Shown here: positions 16,043-24,255 of the stretch, piece by piece | Layout of the letters: each line of letters begins with the position of its first letter | Numbering within the stretch: the first letter of the stretch is position 1 | Assembly: GCF_000812865.1 (NCBI RefSeq) | Contig: NZ_JSYL01000005.1 | Coordinates: forward strand, 1-64,000 | DNA: 64,000 bases | Reading direction: 5' to 3' | Source: Kaistella jeonii | GTDB taxonomy: Bacteria; Bacteroidota; Bacteroidia; Flavobacteriales; Weeksellaceae | Made by a program: the position numbers and the translations under genes | Notes under the pieces: model-generated | The model's input: only the letters and a program-made list of their open reading frames with translations | Databases searched by the model: none | Told to the model about the DNA's origin: nothing

Positions 16043-16573
16043 TTATTCGGAGTAGAAAACCTTATCATCCACAACTCTCGCCGGAGCGGTGTATGGATGT
16101 TCCGTAGCTTTTTCCAAAGCCATAATATGCAAAACTTCCCAACCTTTTGCTTTCAGATAATCCGAAACCATGGAACGGTGACACCGCCACCAAACTGCTT
16201 CCGAACACATCATTGCAGTTGGTTGCTCTAAAGCTAATTTTTCAAGTTCTTTAACGCCATTTTCGAAAGCTTCCGTTTCCATATAATCGGCGTAACCTTG
16301 AAAAGATTTATTTCGCCAGGTTGTGTTTTTGGAATCTTTTTTTGCGGGTCTTCTTCCGCCGAGATCTTCAATATACACATATTCGATTCCGTTTTCTTCT
16401 AAAGATTTTTTCAAAACATCTTGGTCGAACTGTGGATATTTTCTGGAACCGGGAAGTCTGCGGATGTCTGCTAAGACTTTAATATTAAATGAATGTAGCA
16501 ACTCCACAAATTCTATAATCGTTCTGGTGGAATGACCAATAGTGTAAATGGTGTGTTTTTCTGGTGCTTCCAT
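16043..16573 (-). CDS. DUF488 family protein
   Basis: 176 residues, soluble. Seen: the family landmarks in order, YTIGHSTRTIIEFVELL (about 10-26), LADIRRLPGSRKYPQF, YIEDLGGRRPA, and the C-terminal cysteine-histidine motif MMCSEAVWWRCHRSMVSDYL (about 139-158). Known: the conserved CSE..CHR cluster suggests a metal or nucleotide site, but the reaction is unknown. It stands alone between DUF2945 and marC, with a REP-like half palindrome on each side. Confidence 0.87.
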   Translation of the reverse strand: MEAPEKHTIYTIGHSTRTIIEFVELLHSFNIKVLADIRRLPGSRKYPQFDQDVLKKSLEENGIEYVYIEDLGGRRPAKKDSKNTTWRNKSFQGYADYMETEAFENGVKELEKLALEQPTAMMCSEAVWWRCHRSMVSDYLKAKGWEVLHIMALEKATEHPYTAPARVVDDKVFYSE

Positions 16574-16668
16574 TTTAAAAATTAAATATAGATCTTCATT
16601 TATCTTATCAAAATTATAGATTTTAAATGAAAAGATTAACTTTTTAATTTAAGAGTCTCAGTTTTTAG

Positions 16669-16685
16669 AAACCTTGTAAAGTTTA
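16669..16685. repeat. Half copy of the REP-like CCTTGTCAAGG palindrome
   Basis: AAACCTTGTAAAGTTTA resembles the left arm of the palindrome at 35269-35301 with one change in the core. It lies between marC and the DUF488 gene. Confidence 0.35.
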
Positions 16686-16722
16686 CTGAATCAGTAGAAG
16701 GTTTTGAAATTTAATTCTGAAA

Positions 16723-17415
16723 TTAGTTTGCCTGATGCAAAGCTTTTATAATCTGCAAAATTAGTTGGGTAATGCCTTCAACAGCAATTTGTAAACCCAC
16801 ACAAAAAATTAAAAAAGCCATAATGCTGTTAATTATTTTCTCTCTTTGTGATCCCAGATATTGAATAAGCCGGTTTGCATTGAGATAACAAATAAAAACT
16901 AAGACACACAATGCTGATACAGCAATCATTATCGCGCTGTTATTAATCAAATATTGGGAAATATTTTTACTCGCACCATGTGCACTTAATGTAAAGAGAA
17001 CAGCGATCGTTCCAGCTCCGGTAGTAATTGGAAAAGTGATCGGAAAAAACAGTTTGTTTTCCAGCTCGTGACTAAGATATTGAGCATCAGTTGGTATCAC
17101 TTCTGTAGGATCTTGTTTTTGTGGGGAGAGAAATTCCCAGCCGGTTTTACAAATCAGTATTCCACCCGCTAACTGAATAATTGGAATCGTGATCCCAAAT
17201 AATTGCAAAATCCAGTGACCAATGATCAACGTAAACAGACAGATGGAAAAGGCATATAATGAAATTCGTTTGATCGCATTCAATCTTTCTTGCCGGTTTA
17301 AACCAGAAAAGTAGGGACTTACAATAAAGGCACTCCCGAGCGGATTAATAACAGGGAATAATGCAATAAATCCGATGAATATTAAATGGATAAAGGCAGG
17401 GAAATTAAATATCAT
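16723..17415 (-). CDS. MarC-family membrane protein
   Basis: 230 residues with about six membrane helices. Seen: the family start LIFIGFIALFPVINPLGSAFI (about 11-31), then QLAGGILICKTGWEFLSPQ and TFPITTGAGTIAVLFTLSAHG. The conserved NP and the TGAGTI motif are present. Known: MarC was once linked to antibiotic resistance, but that link was withdrawn and its substrate is unknown. Monocistronic, with REP-like fragments on both sides. Confidence 0.9.
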   Translation of the reverse strand: MIFNFPAFIHLIFIGFIALFPVINPLGSAFIVSPYFSGLNRQERLNAIKRISLYAFSICLFTLIIGHWILQLFGITIPIIQLAGGILICKTGWEFLSPQKQDPTEVIPTDAQYLSHELENKLFFPITFPITTGAGTIAVLFTLSAHGASKNISQYLINNSAIMIAVSALCVLVFICYLNANRLIQYLGSQREKIINSIMAFLIFCVGLQIAVEGITQLILQIIKALHQAN

Positions 17416-17560
17416 TTTGGAAGTTTGGAATTGTTTGTTTTCCCTCTCAAAATTAAAGTTTTTTAATGGAAGTATTGTCTCTTAAATTAAAAGATTACCA
17501 ATTCGGAAATTTAATATTTAGTTTTTTAGGAGTGGTTAAGGGAATTTAAAATATCTCGAA

Positions 17561-17593
17561 AACCTTGTCAAGGGTTTAAATCTTGATAAAGTT
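17561..17593. repeat. Degenerate REP-like palindrome
   Basis: The left arm AACCTTGTCAAGGGTTT is close to the perfect copy at 35269-35301; the right arm AAATCTTGATAAAGTT has decayed. It lies between the Ca2+ exchanger and marC genes. Confidence 0.55.
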
Positions 17594-17648
17594 AAATGAA
17601 GTATCAGTCAAAATACCATTGAAAACTTAGAACAGGAAGCAACTATTT

Positions 17649-18668
17649 TTAAGTTTTCAAGGCAAACACCATCCCAAGAATTGAAAGAATATAAAATCCC
17701 AAAACAATCCAGGAATCGATCCCCATTCCTTTCTTGCGGCTCGGCATTTTAAGAATCATGCCTATTAAATAGATGGCCGTGATAATTATTGCAATGACGG
17801 TTAAATAGACATCTACGTTTTTTGCTTTGGGCAGGATCGGTTGATTGGTGATGAGTGTGGCTGCTAAAAACAACACCGGCAGAAATGCATTACCACCAAA
17901 TATATCACTGATTATTGGCTGATAAGTTTTGTCTTTCACAAAAGCCAGTCCACTGGAAATCTCCGGAAGTGAGGTAACGAATGCCAAAACGGTTGCGCCA
18001 AAGATCAAACCGTTGATTTTAAAATGTCCCGCAATGGTATTACTCGTGTCTTCCAGTAAAACTCCGAAAATCAAGATGATCATCGAAATACCAATTAACC
18101 AGATAATTGCAGATTTGGGCGACATTTTAGTCTGATCGCTTTTAGAAGCATCGCTCACGGACGGTTCTTTTTTCGCCTGTACTTTTTTAAGGATAATAAT
18201 ACTGGTGATCCAGGAAAAAGCGATCAGCAATTCCGGCGGAGTTGTTCGGAATAGCAAACTTGAAGGGGTGAGTTCTTTTCCCAGAATGACCATCACCAAA
18301 ATAATGATCAAAAATAAACCCTGAATCAGGCTGGCTTTATTACTCACCAATGTACTTAAAGGTTTTTTTTCTTTTCGGGAAGCAAAATCAAAAAGGACCA
18401 GAAGCATAGACTGAATCACGATGCCGCCCAGAATATTTCCCACTGCGATATCAATATTACCTTTTATAGCGCCACTGATGGTGATTGCAATTTCGGGGAG
18501 ATTGGTGACGACTGATAAAATGATAGTACCGCCAAAGGAACTTCCCAGCTTAAATTGATCATCAATAAAATTGACGACTTTAGACAATTTGTTGCTGAAA
18601 AGCCAAAGCAAAACAACGGAAGCGATAAAGATCCAGATGCTGTAATTAAAAGGAATGCCAAGATTCAT
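17649..18668 (-). CDS. Sodium/calcium exchanger family (CaCA) protein
   Basis: 339 residues with about ten membrane helices in two inverted halves. Seen: the two alpha repeats, GGTIILSVVTNLPEIAITISGAIKGNIDIAVGNILGG (about 46-83) and GATVLAFVTSLPEISSGLAF followed by ISDIFGGNAFLPVLFL, each with the family's paired S/T-LPE and GN(I/A) signatures. Known: these exchange Na+ or H+ for Ca2+ at the inner membrane. The central loop is short and charged, as in bacterial members. It is preceded by a long leader on the minus strand and appears monocistronic. Confidence 0.9.
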   Translation of the reverse strand: MNLGIPFNYSIWIFIASVVLLWLFSNKLSKVVNFIDDQFKLGSSFGGTIILSVVTNLPEIAITISGAIKGNIDIAVGNILGGIVIQSMLLVLFDFASRKEKKPLSTLVSNKASLIQGLFLIIILVMVILGKELTPSSLLFRTTPPELLIAFSWITSIIILKKVQAKKEPSVSDASKSDQTKMSPKSAIIWLIGISMIILIFGVLLEDTSNTIAGHFKINGLIFGATVLAFVTSLPEISSGLAFVKDKTYQPIISDIFGGNAFLPVLFLAATLITNQPILPKAKNVDVYLTVIAIIITAIYLIGMILKMPSRKKGMGIDSWIVLGFYILSILGMVFALKT

Positions 18669-18863
18669 GAAAGCGGTTTTAAAAGAGAGAATTGCAAGTG
18701 CAATTTATAAAATTTTGGTGTTGCAACTAAATTTTTTACATATTTAGTGACGGGAAGTTTTCCGTAATATTTAGATAACCAGCTTAAATCTAATTCATGC
18801 TTAAAAAAGACCATCTCTTAAAATAATTCTTTACCGAATATAGATCTGCGTCAATAGGACTAA

Positions 18864-18901
18864 AAAAACAAAGCCTCACAATAATGGGAGGCTTTGTTTG
18901 A
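18864..18901 (-). terminator. Intrinsic terminator of the fasciclin gene
   Basis: A 12-bp stem AAACAAAGCCTC / GAGGCTTTGTTT with a 10-nt loop, followed on the minus strand by TTTTTTAGTCC. Confidence 0.85.
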
Positions 18902-18920
18902 AAGTTTAAACAACCTGATC

Positions 18921-19334
18921 TTAAGGTAACAATACCGTATCGATCACGTGGATTACGCCGTTTGATGCTTCAATATCAGCGGCTGTAACAGTTGCACCAC
19001 CGATTTTTACTTTGCCATCTTGGATGCTTACCTTTAGCTTTCCTCCTTGTACGGTTGTTAATTCTTGTCCGTCTGATAAATCAGCAGCGTGCGCTTTTCC
19101 GGCAACCACATGATAAGTCAAAACTTTTGCAAGCTCTTCCTTATTTTCTGGTTTTAGTAAAGTGTCCACACTTGATTGAATGTCTGCAAATGCAGCATCT
19201 GTAGGTGCGAAAACGGTGAAAGGTCCGTCGCCTTGTAAAGTTTCTACTAAACCTGCCGCTGTTACTGCTGCTGCGAGTGTTTTACAATCTGATGATGCGA
19301 TTGCTACGATGTCTTTTTTAGTTTCGTTGTCCAT
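18921..19334 (-). CDS. Fasciclin (FAS1) domain protein without signal peptide
   Basis: About 137 residues, a single FAS1 domain. Seen: H1 motif GDGPFTVFAPTDAAFADI and H2 motif GVIHVIDTVLLP at the end, with TYHVVAGKAHAADL between. The start at 19334 (MDNETKKDIVAIA) fits homologues; an upstream ATG at 19370 would add 12 lysine-rich residues that are too short for a normal signal peptide. Known: FAS1 domains usually mediate adhesion outside the cell. Without an export signal this copy would be cytoplasmic, which is unusual but recurs in flavobacteria. Confidence 0.88.
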   Translation of the reverse strand: MDNETKKDIVAIASSDCKTLAAAVTAAGLVETLQGDGPFTVFAPTDAAFADIQSSVDTLLKPENKEELAKVLTYHVVAGKAHAADLSDGQELTTVQGGKLKVSIQDGKVKIGGATVTAADIEASNGVIHVIDTVLLP

Positions 19335-19514
19335 TTTGAATATTATTTTTTTGAGAATTAGTTTTCTCATTTGGTAAAATTACATACTAATTATTCTAAA
19401 ATGGTATTTTTTTAATACATCTTTAATATAGAAAATCTCAATCTGTTATTGTTGAAATTGCTGCACTAAAATAGCGAGCTTTAATGTTTTTTATTTTAAA
19501 AATTCTCAAAAAAT

Positions 19515-20394
19515 CTATTTCAATTTCTTTTTATCTTTTGCAGGAGGTAAAAAATTTTCTTCGGTTATTACACTTTTTCCTGTTTTTGACTCTAATTCTT
19601 TTCTGGCATTTTTTGCAACCGTTCCACCTTTTTTGCCCGCTTTTGCATTTTCTATCACGCCTTTTGCCATTTCTGCTTCGGCGATCTGTCTTGTGGAAAG
19701 TTCGGCTAATGCTGTGAAAATTAATTCCGCTTCACTCATGTGATCCCGCAGATTTTGCGTTTTCAATCCTTTCAGATTTTTGTGATTTTTTACGGTCAAT
19801 CCTGTCCACTCCTGATGAATGATGTTCGTTAAAAAAGCAAAGTTTTCGCCGATTTATAATTTTTTAATGGAGCTCAAGAATTCCGCTTCGCTCCATTTCA
19901 GTAGATTTTGAAACTTTATTTTCTTTCCAATAATCAGTGAGTTTGTTTCGGGTATGCTGACCGGTCATTCTCTTCTGAATCCATTTTTCGCTTCTGCCCA
20001 ATTTTTGCCAATTCTCCCGAGCGCGATCTAAACCCATTTCCGGATTTTGAATTTCCTGCATTCTTTCGTAGCCCACTTTTGCTAGCCATTGTTTGAATGG
20101 TTCTGCTTTTGGGGAAGGAATGGATTGGATGAGGCGAAGTAAATTTGGTGGATCTAAGCAATCTGTAGTATATTTTATTTCATCAGAAGATTCTAATTTC
20201 AGTTGTACGATATTTTCGTACAACTGACTTCCTTCTTTGGTCAATTTTTTCTTTAAATCTGTCCAATAACGTTTAGGAATGCTGCTTTCTGTCAATATTT
20301 CAATCACATCAATTACAGAGAAATACCACGTTTCATTTTCTTCATTCCAGTGAGAACGAATTTTTTTTTCTTCAAATAATTTAAGAGTATTCAT
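19515..20394 (-). pseudogene. dinD: dinD-like DNA-damage-inducible protein, frameshifted by a palindrome
   Basis: Seen: the N-terminal frame (20394 to 19864) encodes a BRO-N-type start (LKLFEEKKIRSHWNEENETWYFSVIDVIEIL) through RTGQ-like text to LTDYWKENKVS, then runs into MERSGILELH and a stop. The C-terminal part continues in another frame from about 19840, with GENFAFLTNIIHQEWTGLT, KGLKTQNLRDHMSEAELIFTALAELSTRQIAE and a tail like DinD. Both halves match DinD from memory. A 30-nt palindrome (19867-19896, arms ATGGAGC and GCTCCAT) sits exactly at the break. Inference: insertion of a small repeat destroyed one gene; the C-terminal frame may still be translated from 19799. Confidence 0.75.
19867..19896. 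repeat. 30-nt palindrome at the dinD break
   Basis: Arms ATGGAGC and GCTCCAT surround a 16-nt centre. On the minus strand the left part (TGGAGCGAAGCGGAA) resembles the central loop of the dispersed structured repeat (TGGAGCAAAGCGGAA in copy 1). Confidence 0.5.
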
Positions 20395-20582
20395 GGTAAT
20401 TTGTGTTTTTTTGAAGTAATAAAGATAAGGGTTTTTCCATGGCGCTGAAGTGTGATCCATAACTTTTGACTGAAACACAAAACAAGAATTTTTAAATATT
20501 ACAATTTAGATTTTCTAATTATGATGCGTACAACCGTACTCGCACCATCAAGAATTAAAATAATTGAAGAGTAATTTAAAAC

Positions 20583-20841
20583 TTATTTGACCGCAATTGA
20601 TTTCACTAAAATTTCAAAGTTTTCTTCTTTTTTATTACCGATTAGTAACTGCATTTCAACCACATTTTCTCCATTGTAATTCGGGACATCTACCTCTTCG
20701 CCTCTGTAAGTGGCCTGCATCGATTTAAATGGAATGGTGATGGTTTCCCAATCTCCATTATTGTTTGTTGAAAAGGTTGAAGCATAAGAATGTCTGCCTT
20801 TCGGAGTTCTTATCCTAAAATTATAATCTTTGCCGTCTCCC
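20583..20841 (-). pseudogene. CIA30-domain protein, 5'-truncated at the MITE
   Basis: Seen: an open frame on the minus strand, ending at the TAA at 20583, encodes about 85 residues with YNFRIRTPKGRHSYASTF, NGDWETITIPFKSMQATYRG and VVEMQLLIGNKKEENFEILVKSIAV. Known: this order (strand, GEWETVRIPF-like motif, FRGR-like motif, GFMLADKQ-like motif) is typical of the C-terminal half of NADH:ubiquinone oxidoreductase intermediate-associated protein 30 domains. Upstream the frame stops at the junction with the 84-bp palindromic element, and no N-terminal half is found before the transketolase terminator. Inference: a gene remnant. Confidence 0.65.
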
Positions 20842-20925
20842 TATAATACCCTTGAAAATCTAGACCACTATTTAAAGTTAATAATTTCAACTTAAATAGT
20901 GGTCTAGATTTTCAAGGGTATTATA
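20842..20925. mobile_element. 84-bp MITE with 34-bp perfect terminal inverted repeats
   Basis: Seen: two perfect 34-bp arms (beginning TATAATACCCTTGAAAATCT) around a 16-bp centre. Its reverse complement is identical over 59 bp to the left end of the IS3-family element at 31.7 kb, from the tip to just before the orfA ribosome-binding region. It encodes nothing. Inference: a miniature element moved by that transposase. It truncates the CIA30-domain gene; no clear target duplication is visible at the flanks. Confidence 0.8.
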
Positions 20926-20935
20926 ATGTACCGTA

Positions 20936-20965
20936 TAAAAAAACACGCCCTCAGACGTGTTTATA
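20936..20965 (-). terminator. Intrinsic terminator of the transketolase genes
   Basis: Stem AAACACG / CGTGTTT with an 8-nt loop, followed on the minus strand by a T-run. Confidence 0.75.
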
Positions 20966-20985
20966 AAATATATTTTCAAAAGAAA

Positions 20986-21933
20986 TTATCTCTTCATAAT
21001 TCTCTTCACCGCTGCAATCACCGCATCCGAATCAATTCCGTATTTCTTCATTAATTCTGCTGGTGTTGCAGATTCTCCGAAAGTGTCATTTACGGCTACG
21101 AATTCCTGAATAGTTGGTCTTTTTCTGGACAACATTCCGGCAACGGATTCTCCTAAACCTCCGATGTAGTTGTGTTCTTCGGCAGTGACGATTCTTCCTG
21201 TTTTTTCAATAGACTTTAAGATGATCTCTTCGTCTAAAGGTTTGATCGTGTGAATATTAATCACTTCACAAGAAATTCCTTCTTTCTCTAAAGCATCTGC
21301 AGCCAATAAAGATTCCCAAACTAAATGTCCGGTTGCTACGATGGTAACATCGGTTCCTTCCTGAAGCATGATTCCTTTTCCGATGACGAAAGGCATATCT
21401 TCCGGAATAAATACGGGAACAACCGGTCGTCCGAATCGTAAATAAACGGGACCTTCGAAATCTGCGATGGCCAATGTTGCTGCTTTGGTTTGGTTGTAAT
21501 CACAAGTGTTGATTACGGTCATTCCGGGAAGCATTTTCATCATTCCGATGTCTTCTAAAACCTGGTGCGTTGCGCCATCTTCACCCAAAGTAAGTCCAGC
21601 GTGAGATGCACAAATTTTTACATTTTTATTGGAGTAAGCGATTGACTGACGAATCTGGTCATAAACTCTTGAAGTAGAGAAGTTGGCGAAAGTTCCTGTA
21701 AAAGGAATTTTTCCGTTAATGGTTAAACCGGCTGCGATTCCCATCATGTTGGCTTCTGCGATTCCGATCTGGAAAAAACGTTCCGGTGCTTTTTCAATGA
21801 ATTTCTCCATTTTCAAAGAACCGATAAGGTCTGCACAAAGTGCTACGACATTTGGGTTTTTATCTGCCAATTCTGCTAATCCAGCGCCGAATCCGCTTCT
21901 TGTATCTTTTTGTTCTGTATAAGTATATTTCAT
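20986..21933 (-). CDS. Transketolase, C-terminal subunit
   Basis: 315 residues; with the upstream partner forms a two-part transketolase of the pentose phosphate pathway, cytoplasmic. Seen: the pyrimidine-binding domain (TRSGFGAGLAELADKNPNVVALCADL, FIEKAPERFFQIGIAEANMMGIAAGL, with the catalytic glutamate in IAEANM) and the C-terminal transketolase domain (GTDVTIVATGHLVWESLLAADAL ... HTIKPLDEEII ... EEHNYIGGLG). The N-terminal thiamine domain is a separate gene 163 bp upstream. Split transketolases are standard in many Bacteroidota. It has no promoter box of its own that I can see. Confidence 0.94.
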   Translation of the reverse strand: MKYTYTEQKDTRSGFGAGLAELADKNPNVVALCADLIGSLKMEKFIEKAPERFFQIGIAEANMMGIAAGLTINGKIPFTGTFANFSTSRVYDQIRQSIAYSNKNVKICASHAGLTLGEDGATHQVLEDIGMMKMLPGMTVINTCDYNQTKAATLAIADFEGPVYLRFGRPVVPVFIPEDMPFVIGKGIMLQEGTDVTIVATGHLVWESLLAADALEKEGISCEVINIHTIKPLDEEIILKSIEKTGRIVTAEEHNYIGGLGESVAGMLSRKRPTIQEFVAVNDTFGESATPAELMKKYGIDSDAVIAAVKRIMKR

Positions 21934-21991
21934 TTTTTTGATGTTTTGATTTCTCTAATTTTAATAAAGGAATTTTCTAATTATAACTGAT

Positions 21992-22090
21992 CTGCAGCCC
22001 GGCCTAGTGGAGCTCTTTTTAATTGGTGGCTGAGCTTGTCGAAGCCAGTAATTAAAAAAGCGGGAACGGAGGACGGAATTGTCTGCCCAA
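21992..22090 (+). repeat. Structured dispersed repeat, copy 5, between transketolase genes
   Basis: On the plus strand: GCAGCCCGGCCTAGTGGAGC, then TCTTTTTAATT pairing with AATTAAAAAAG, then CGGGAACGGAGGACGGAATT and TGCCC. The order matches copies 1-3. The loop of its hairpin holds a second palindrome, GGCTGAGCTTGTCGAAGCC. It is antisense to the flanking transketolase genes. Confidence 0.75.
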
Positions 22091-22096
22091 TTGAGT

Positions 22097-22948
22097 TTAG
22101 TAATCAGCCGGAGCTTCTAAATACAATTGTTTGAAAGCGTTATCGAGTTGCTCGTTGCTTGGCGCTTTTCCGTGCCATGCGTGAGTTCCCATCATAAAAT
22201 CTACACCATGTCCCATTTCGGTATGCAAAAGAATACAAACTGGTTTTCCCTTGCCTGTCTCGGTTTTTGCTCTTTCCAGAATTGCAATTACTGCTTCTAG
22301 ATCGTTTCCGTTTTTCTCGTTCAAGACGATCCAGCCAAATGCTTCCATTTTTGCGTGTAAATCTCCAAGGTCTAAAACATCATCGGTATCGCCATCAATC
22401 TGACGTCCGTTGTAGTCGATGGTTGCAATAATATTGTCCACTTTTTTAGCAGCAGCATACATGAATGCTTCCCAGTTTTGACCTTCCTGCAATTCGCCAT
22501 CACCTTGTAAAGTATAAATTAAACTGGTATCACCATCTAATTTCTTCCCTAAAGCCGCACCAATCGCAACTGACAAACCTTGACCCAAAGAACCTGAAGC
22601 GATTCTGATTCCTGGAAGATGATCGTGCGTGGTTGGATGTCCTTGCAATCTCGTTCCCAATTTCCGGAAAGTTGCTAGTTCTGCAACGGGGAAAAAATCG
22701 AATCTCGCTAAAGTGGAGTAGAACACGGGTGAAATGTGTCCGTTGGAAAGAAAGAATAGATCTTCGTTTTTTCCTTCCATGGTGAACGGGAATTTGTAGT
22801 TCATTACTTTCCCATAAAGTGCTGTGAAGTATTCGGTACAACCCAAACTTCCGCCGGGATGCCCGGAATTCACGGCGTGAACCATTCTCAAAATGTCTCT
22901 TCTAATTTGTGTGGTCAGAGATTTCAGCTCTTCAATCGATTTACTCAT
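22097..22948 (-). CDS. Transketolase, N-terminal (thiamine diphosphate) subunit
   Basis: 283 residues. Seen: the N-terminal substrate histidine region (MVHAVNSGHPGGSLGCTEYF), the thiamine-binding motif GDGELQEGQNWEAFMYAAAKKVDNIIATIDYN (about 149-180) and a C-terminal GHGVDFMMGTHAWHGKAP. It supplies the diphosphate-binding half of the active site; the following gene supplies the pyrimidine half. Together they equal one normal transketolase. A near-match promoter box (TAAATTCG) lies about 35 bases upstream. Confidence 0.95.
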   Translation of the reverse strand: MSKSIEELKSLTTQIRRDILRMVHAVNSGHPGGSLGCTEYFTALYGKVMNYKFPFTMEGKNEDLFFLSNGHISPVFYSTLARFDFFPVAELATFRKLGTRLQGHPTTHDHLPGIRIASGSLGQGLSVAIGAALGKKLDGDTSLIYTLQGDGELQEGQNWEAFMYAAAKKVDNIIATIDYNGRQIDGDTDDVLDLGDLHAKMEAFGWIVLNEKNGNDLEAVIAILERAKTETGKGKPVCILLHTEMGHGVDFMMGTHAWHGKAPSNEQLDNAFKQLYLEAPADY

Positions 22949-23074
22949 TATATAGATTTATTTGGACGCGAATTTACGAATTTTTGATGGGTTTGGGAAA
23001 TGAAAAAACTGAGATTTTAGCTCGGAAAAAAATAAAGTTTTGCAATCTTTACTCTGAGCGGAAACATTGAAATG

Positions 23075-23611
23075 TTAACAGCCTTCGTTGAGGTAAACAC
23101 TGATTTCTGTAACCACATTGTTAATCAAGGTGAAAGACAGGAGTGTTCCGGCGTCATTATCTGTAAGTGTAAAGTTGCTTCTGGTCGTGGAAAATTTTTC
23201 GGTTTTTTCGTCCCACATCTGGGTCACGGAGAAATTGGGGTAATTTTTATAAGCTTCAAATAACTGGTCTTTGGTGCTGCCAACGCCCATTCCGCTTTTG
23301 GTGCGGAATTTTTTGCTTTTCGTCATCAAAGAAAATATCTGATAACCGCCGTCATACTGTCCTTTGTCATCGGAAGTTTGCGAAATGATGATCTCAATTG
23401 TTTCTCCTGCATAATTGACTTTATTGGTTTTTTGATAATCATCTTGGCCGTTAAATGCCACCAACTTGGATTTGTTTACTTTTTCTACTTCTTTTGCTTT
23501 CATATGAATGGTGAAAGCTCCGATTCGAAGGGTGGAAACATCAAAATTTTCCTGAGCAAAAGAAGAGGTAATTCCGAAGGTCAGAAAAAATAGGAATAAT
23601 AGTTTTTTCAT
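23075..23611 (-). CDS. Secreted hypothetical protein
   Basis: 178 residues. Seen: a signal peptide (MKKLLFLFFLTFGITSSFAQ, cleavage after about 19) and a mature part rich in beta-forming residues, with GAFTIHMKAKEVEKVN, GMGVGSTKDQLFEAYKNYPNF and a C-terminal LSFTLINNVVTEISVYLNEGC. The short GVGSTKDQLFEAY motif resembles, weakly, small periplasmic proteins of the SmpA/BLIP-like fold. I do not assign a function. It is followed upstream by a 640-bp gene-poor region. Confidence 0.75.
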   Translation of the reverse strand: MKKLLFLFFLTFGITSSFAQENFDVSTLRIGAFTIHMKAKEVEKVNKSKLVAFNGQDDYQKTNKVNYAGETIEIIISQTSDDKGQYDGGYQIFSLMTKSKKFRTKSGMGVGSTKDQLFEAYKNYPNFSVTQMWDEKTEKFSTTRSNFTLTDNDAGTLLSFTLINNVVTEISVYLNEGC

Positions 23612-24255
23612 GGTCTAATTGTTTTGTGTTGATTAGTTTTTCATTGCTAAAATAGGAAATTTCTGCGGGCATCTAAAACTCTCAGATTGTAAATTTCTTC
23701 GCAAAATTATTTTTTGATAAATCTTTCATTCGTTTCTTCTAGCTTCTTATTCATGCGAATAAATTAAATCACTCTTTAAAAACGAAAAATAAATCGGTTT
23801 AATCATTACCTAATAGACCGTTACAAATTTTATAATGTACCATTTTCGCGAAAATGATAAAATGTTTAAAACATTAAAGTGGAATTTATTTTTAGCTAAA
23901 TATTATGTTAACTTGTTGAGAGCCATAAAATTATATTTTTAAGTTATCTTAAGTTTGCAATATGGGCGCAAAGGAGCAGTAATGTTCTTCACGATAACTA
24001 TATCCCAGAGAGTTATTACCGATTATAATCTCTATTTTTACCATCCCATAAAGGGTTTTTACAACTTTCAATTAGAAAAATAATAAGTATTTCTTCTGAG
24101 GGTTAGACAAAAAAAATTGTTTTTGTAAGCACTTAATTATTATATAGTAATGGTTTATTTTCATTCGTTATGCAGTATTAAATTTTTATTTTCAATCATT
24201 ATATTAATATTTTGAACAAAATGATTGCTGATTATTTAGCTTTTAAAAAGTCTTT
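23612..24255. other. 644-bp AT-rich intergenic region
   Basis: No open frame with coding character, no RNA gene and no strong terminator seen. Runs such as TAATGTACC and AATTATTATATAG suggest decayed sequence. A promoter for the regulator at 24256 should lie near its right end, but no exact TAnnTTTG box was found. Confidence 0.5.

Noticed and set aside
19864-20394. A prophage region suggested by the BRO-N domain
   Set aside because: No phage structural, integrase or lysis genes are nearby; the two pieces together match chromosomal DinD.
20842-20925. The long palindrome as a transcription terminator for the CIA30 gene
   Set aside because: It is a perfect 34-bp inverted repeat matching the IS element end, lies at the 5' side of the remnant, and has no T-run at its base.
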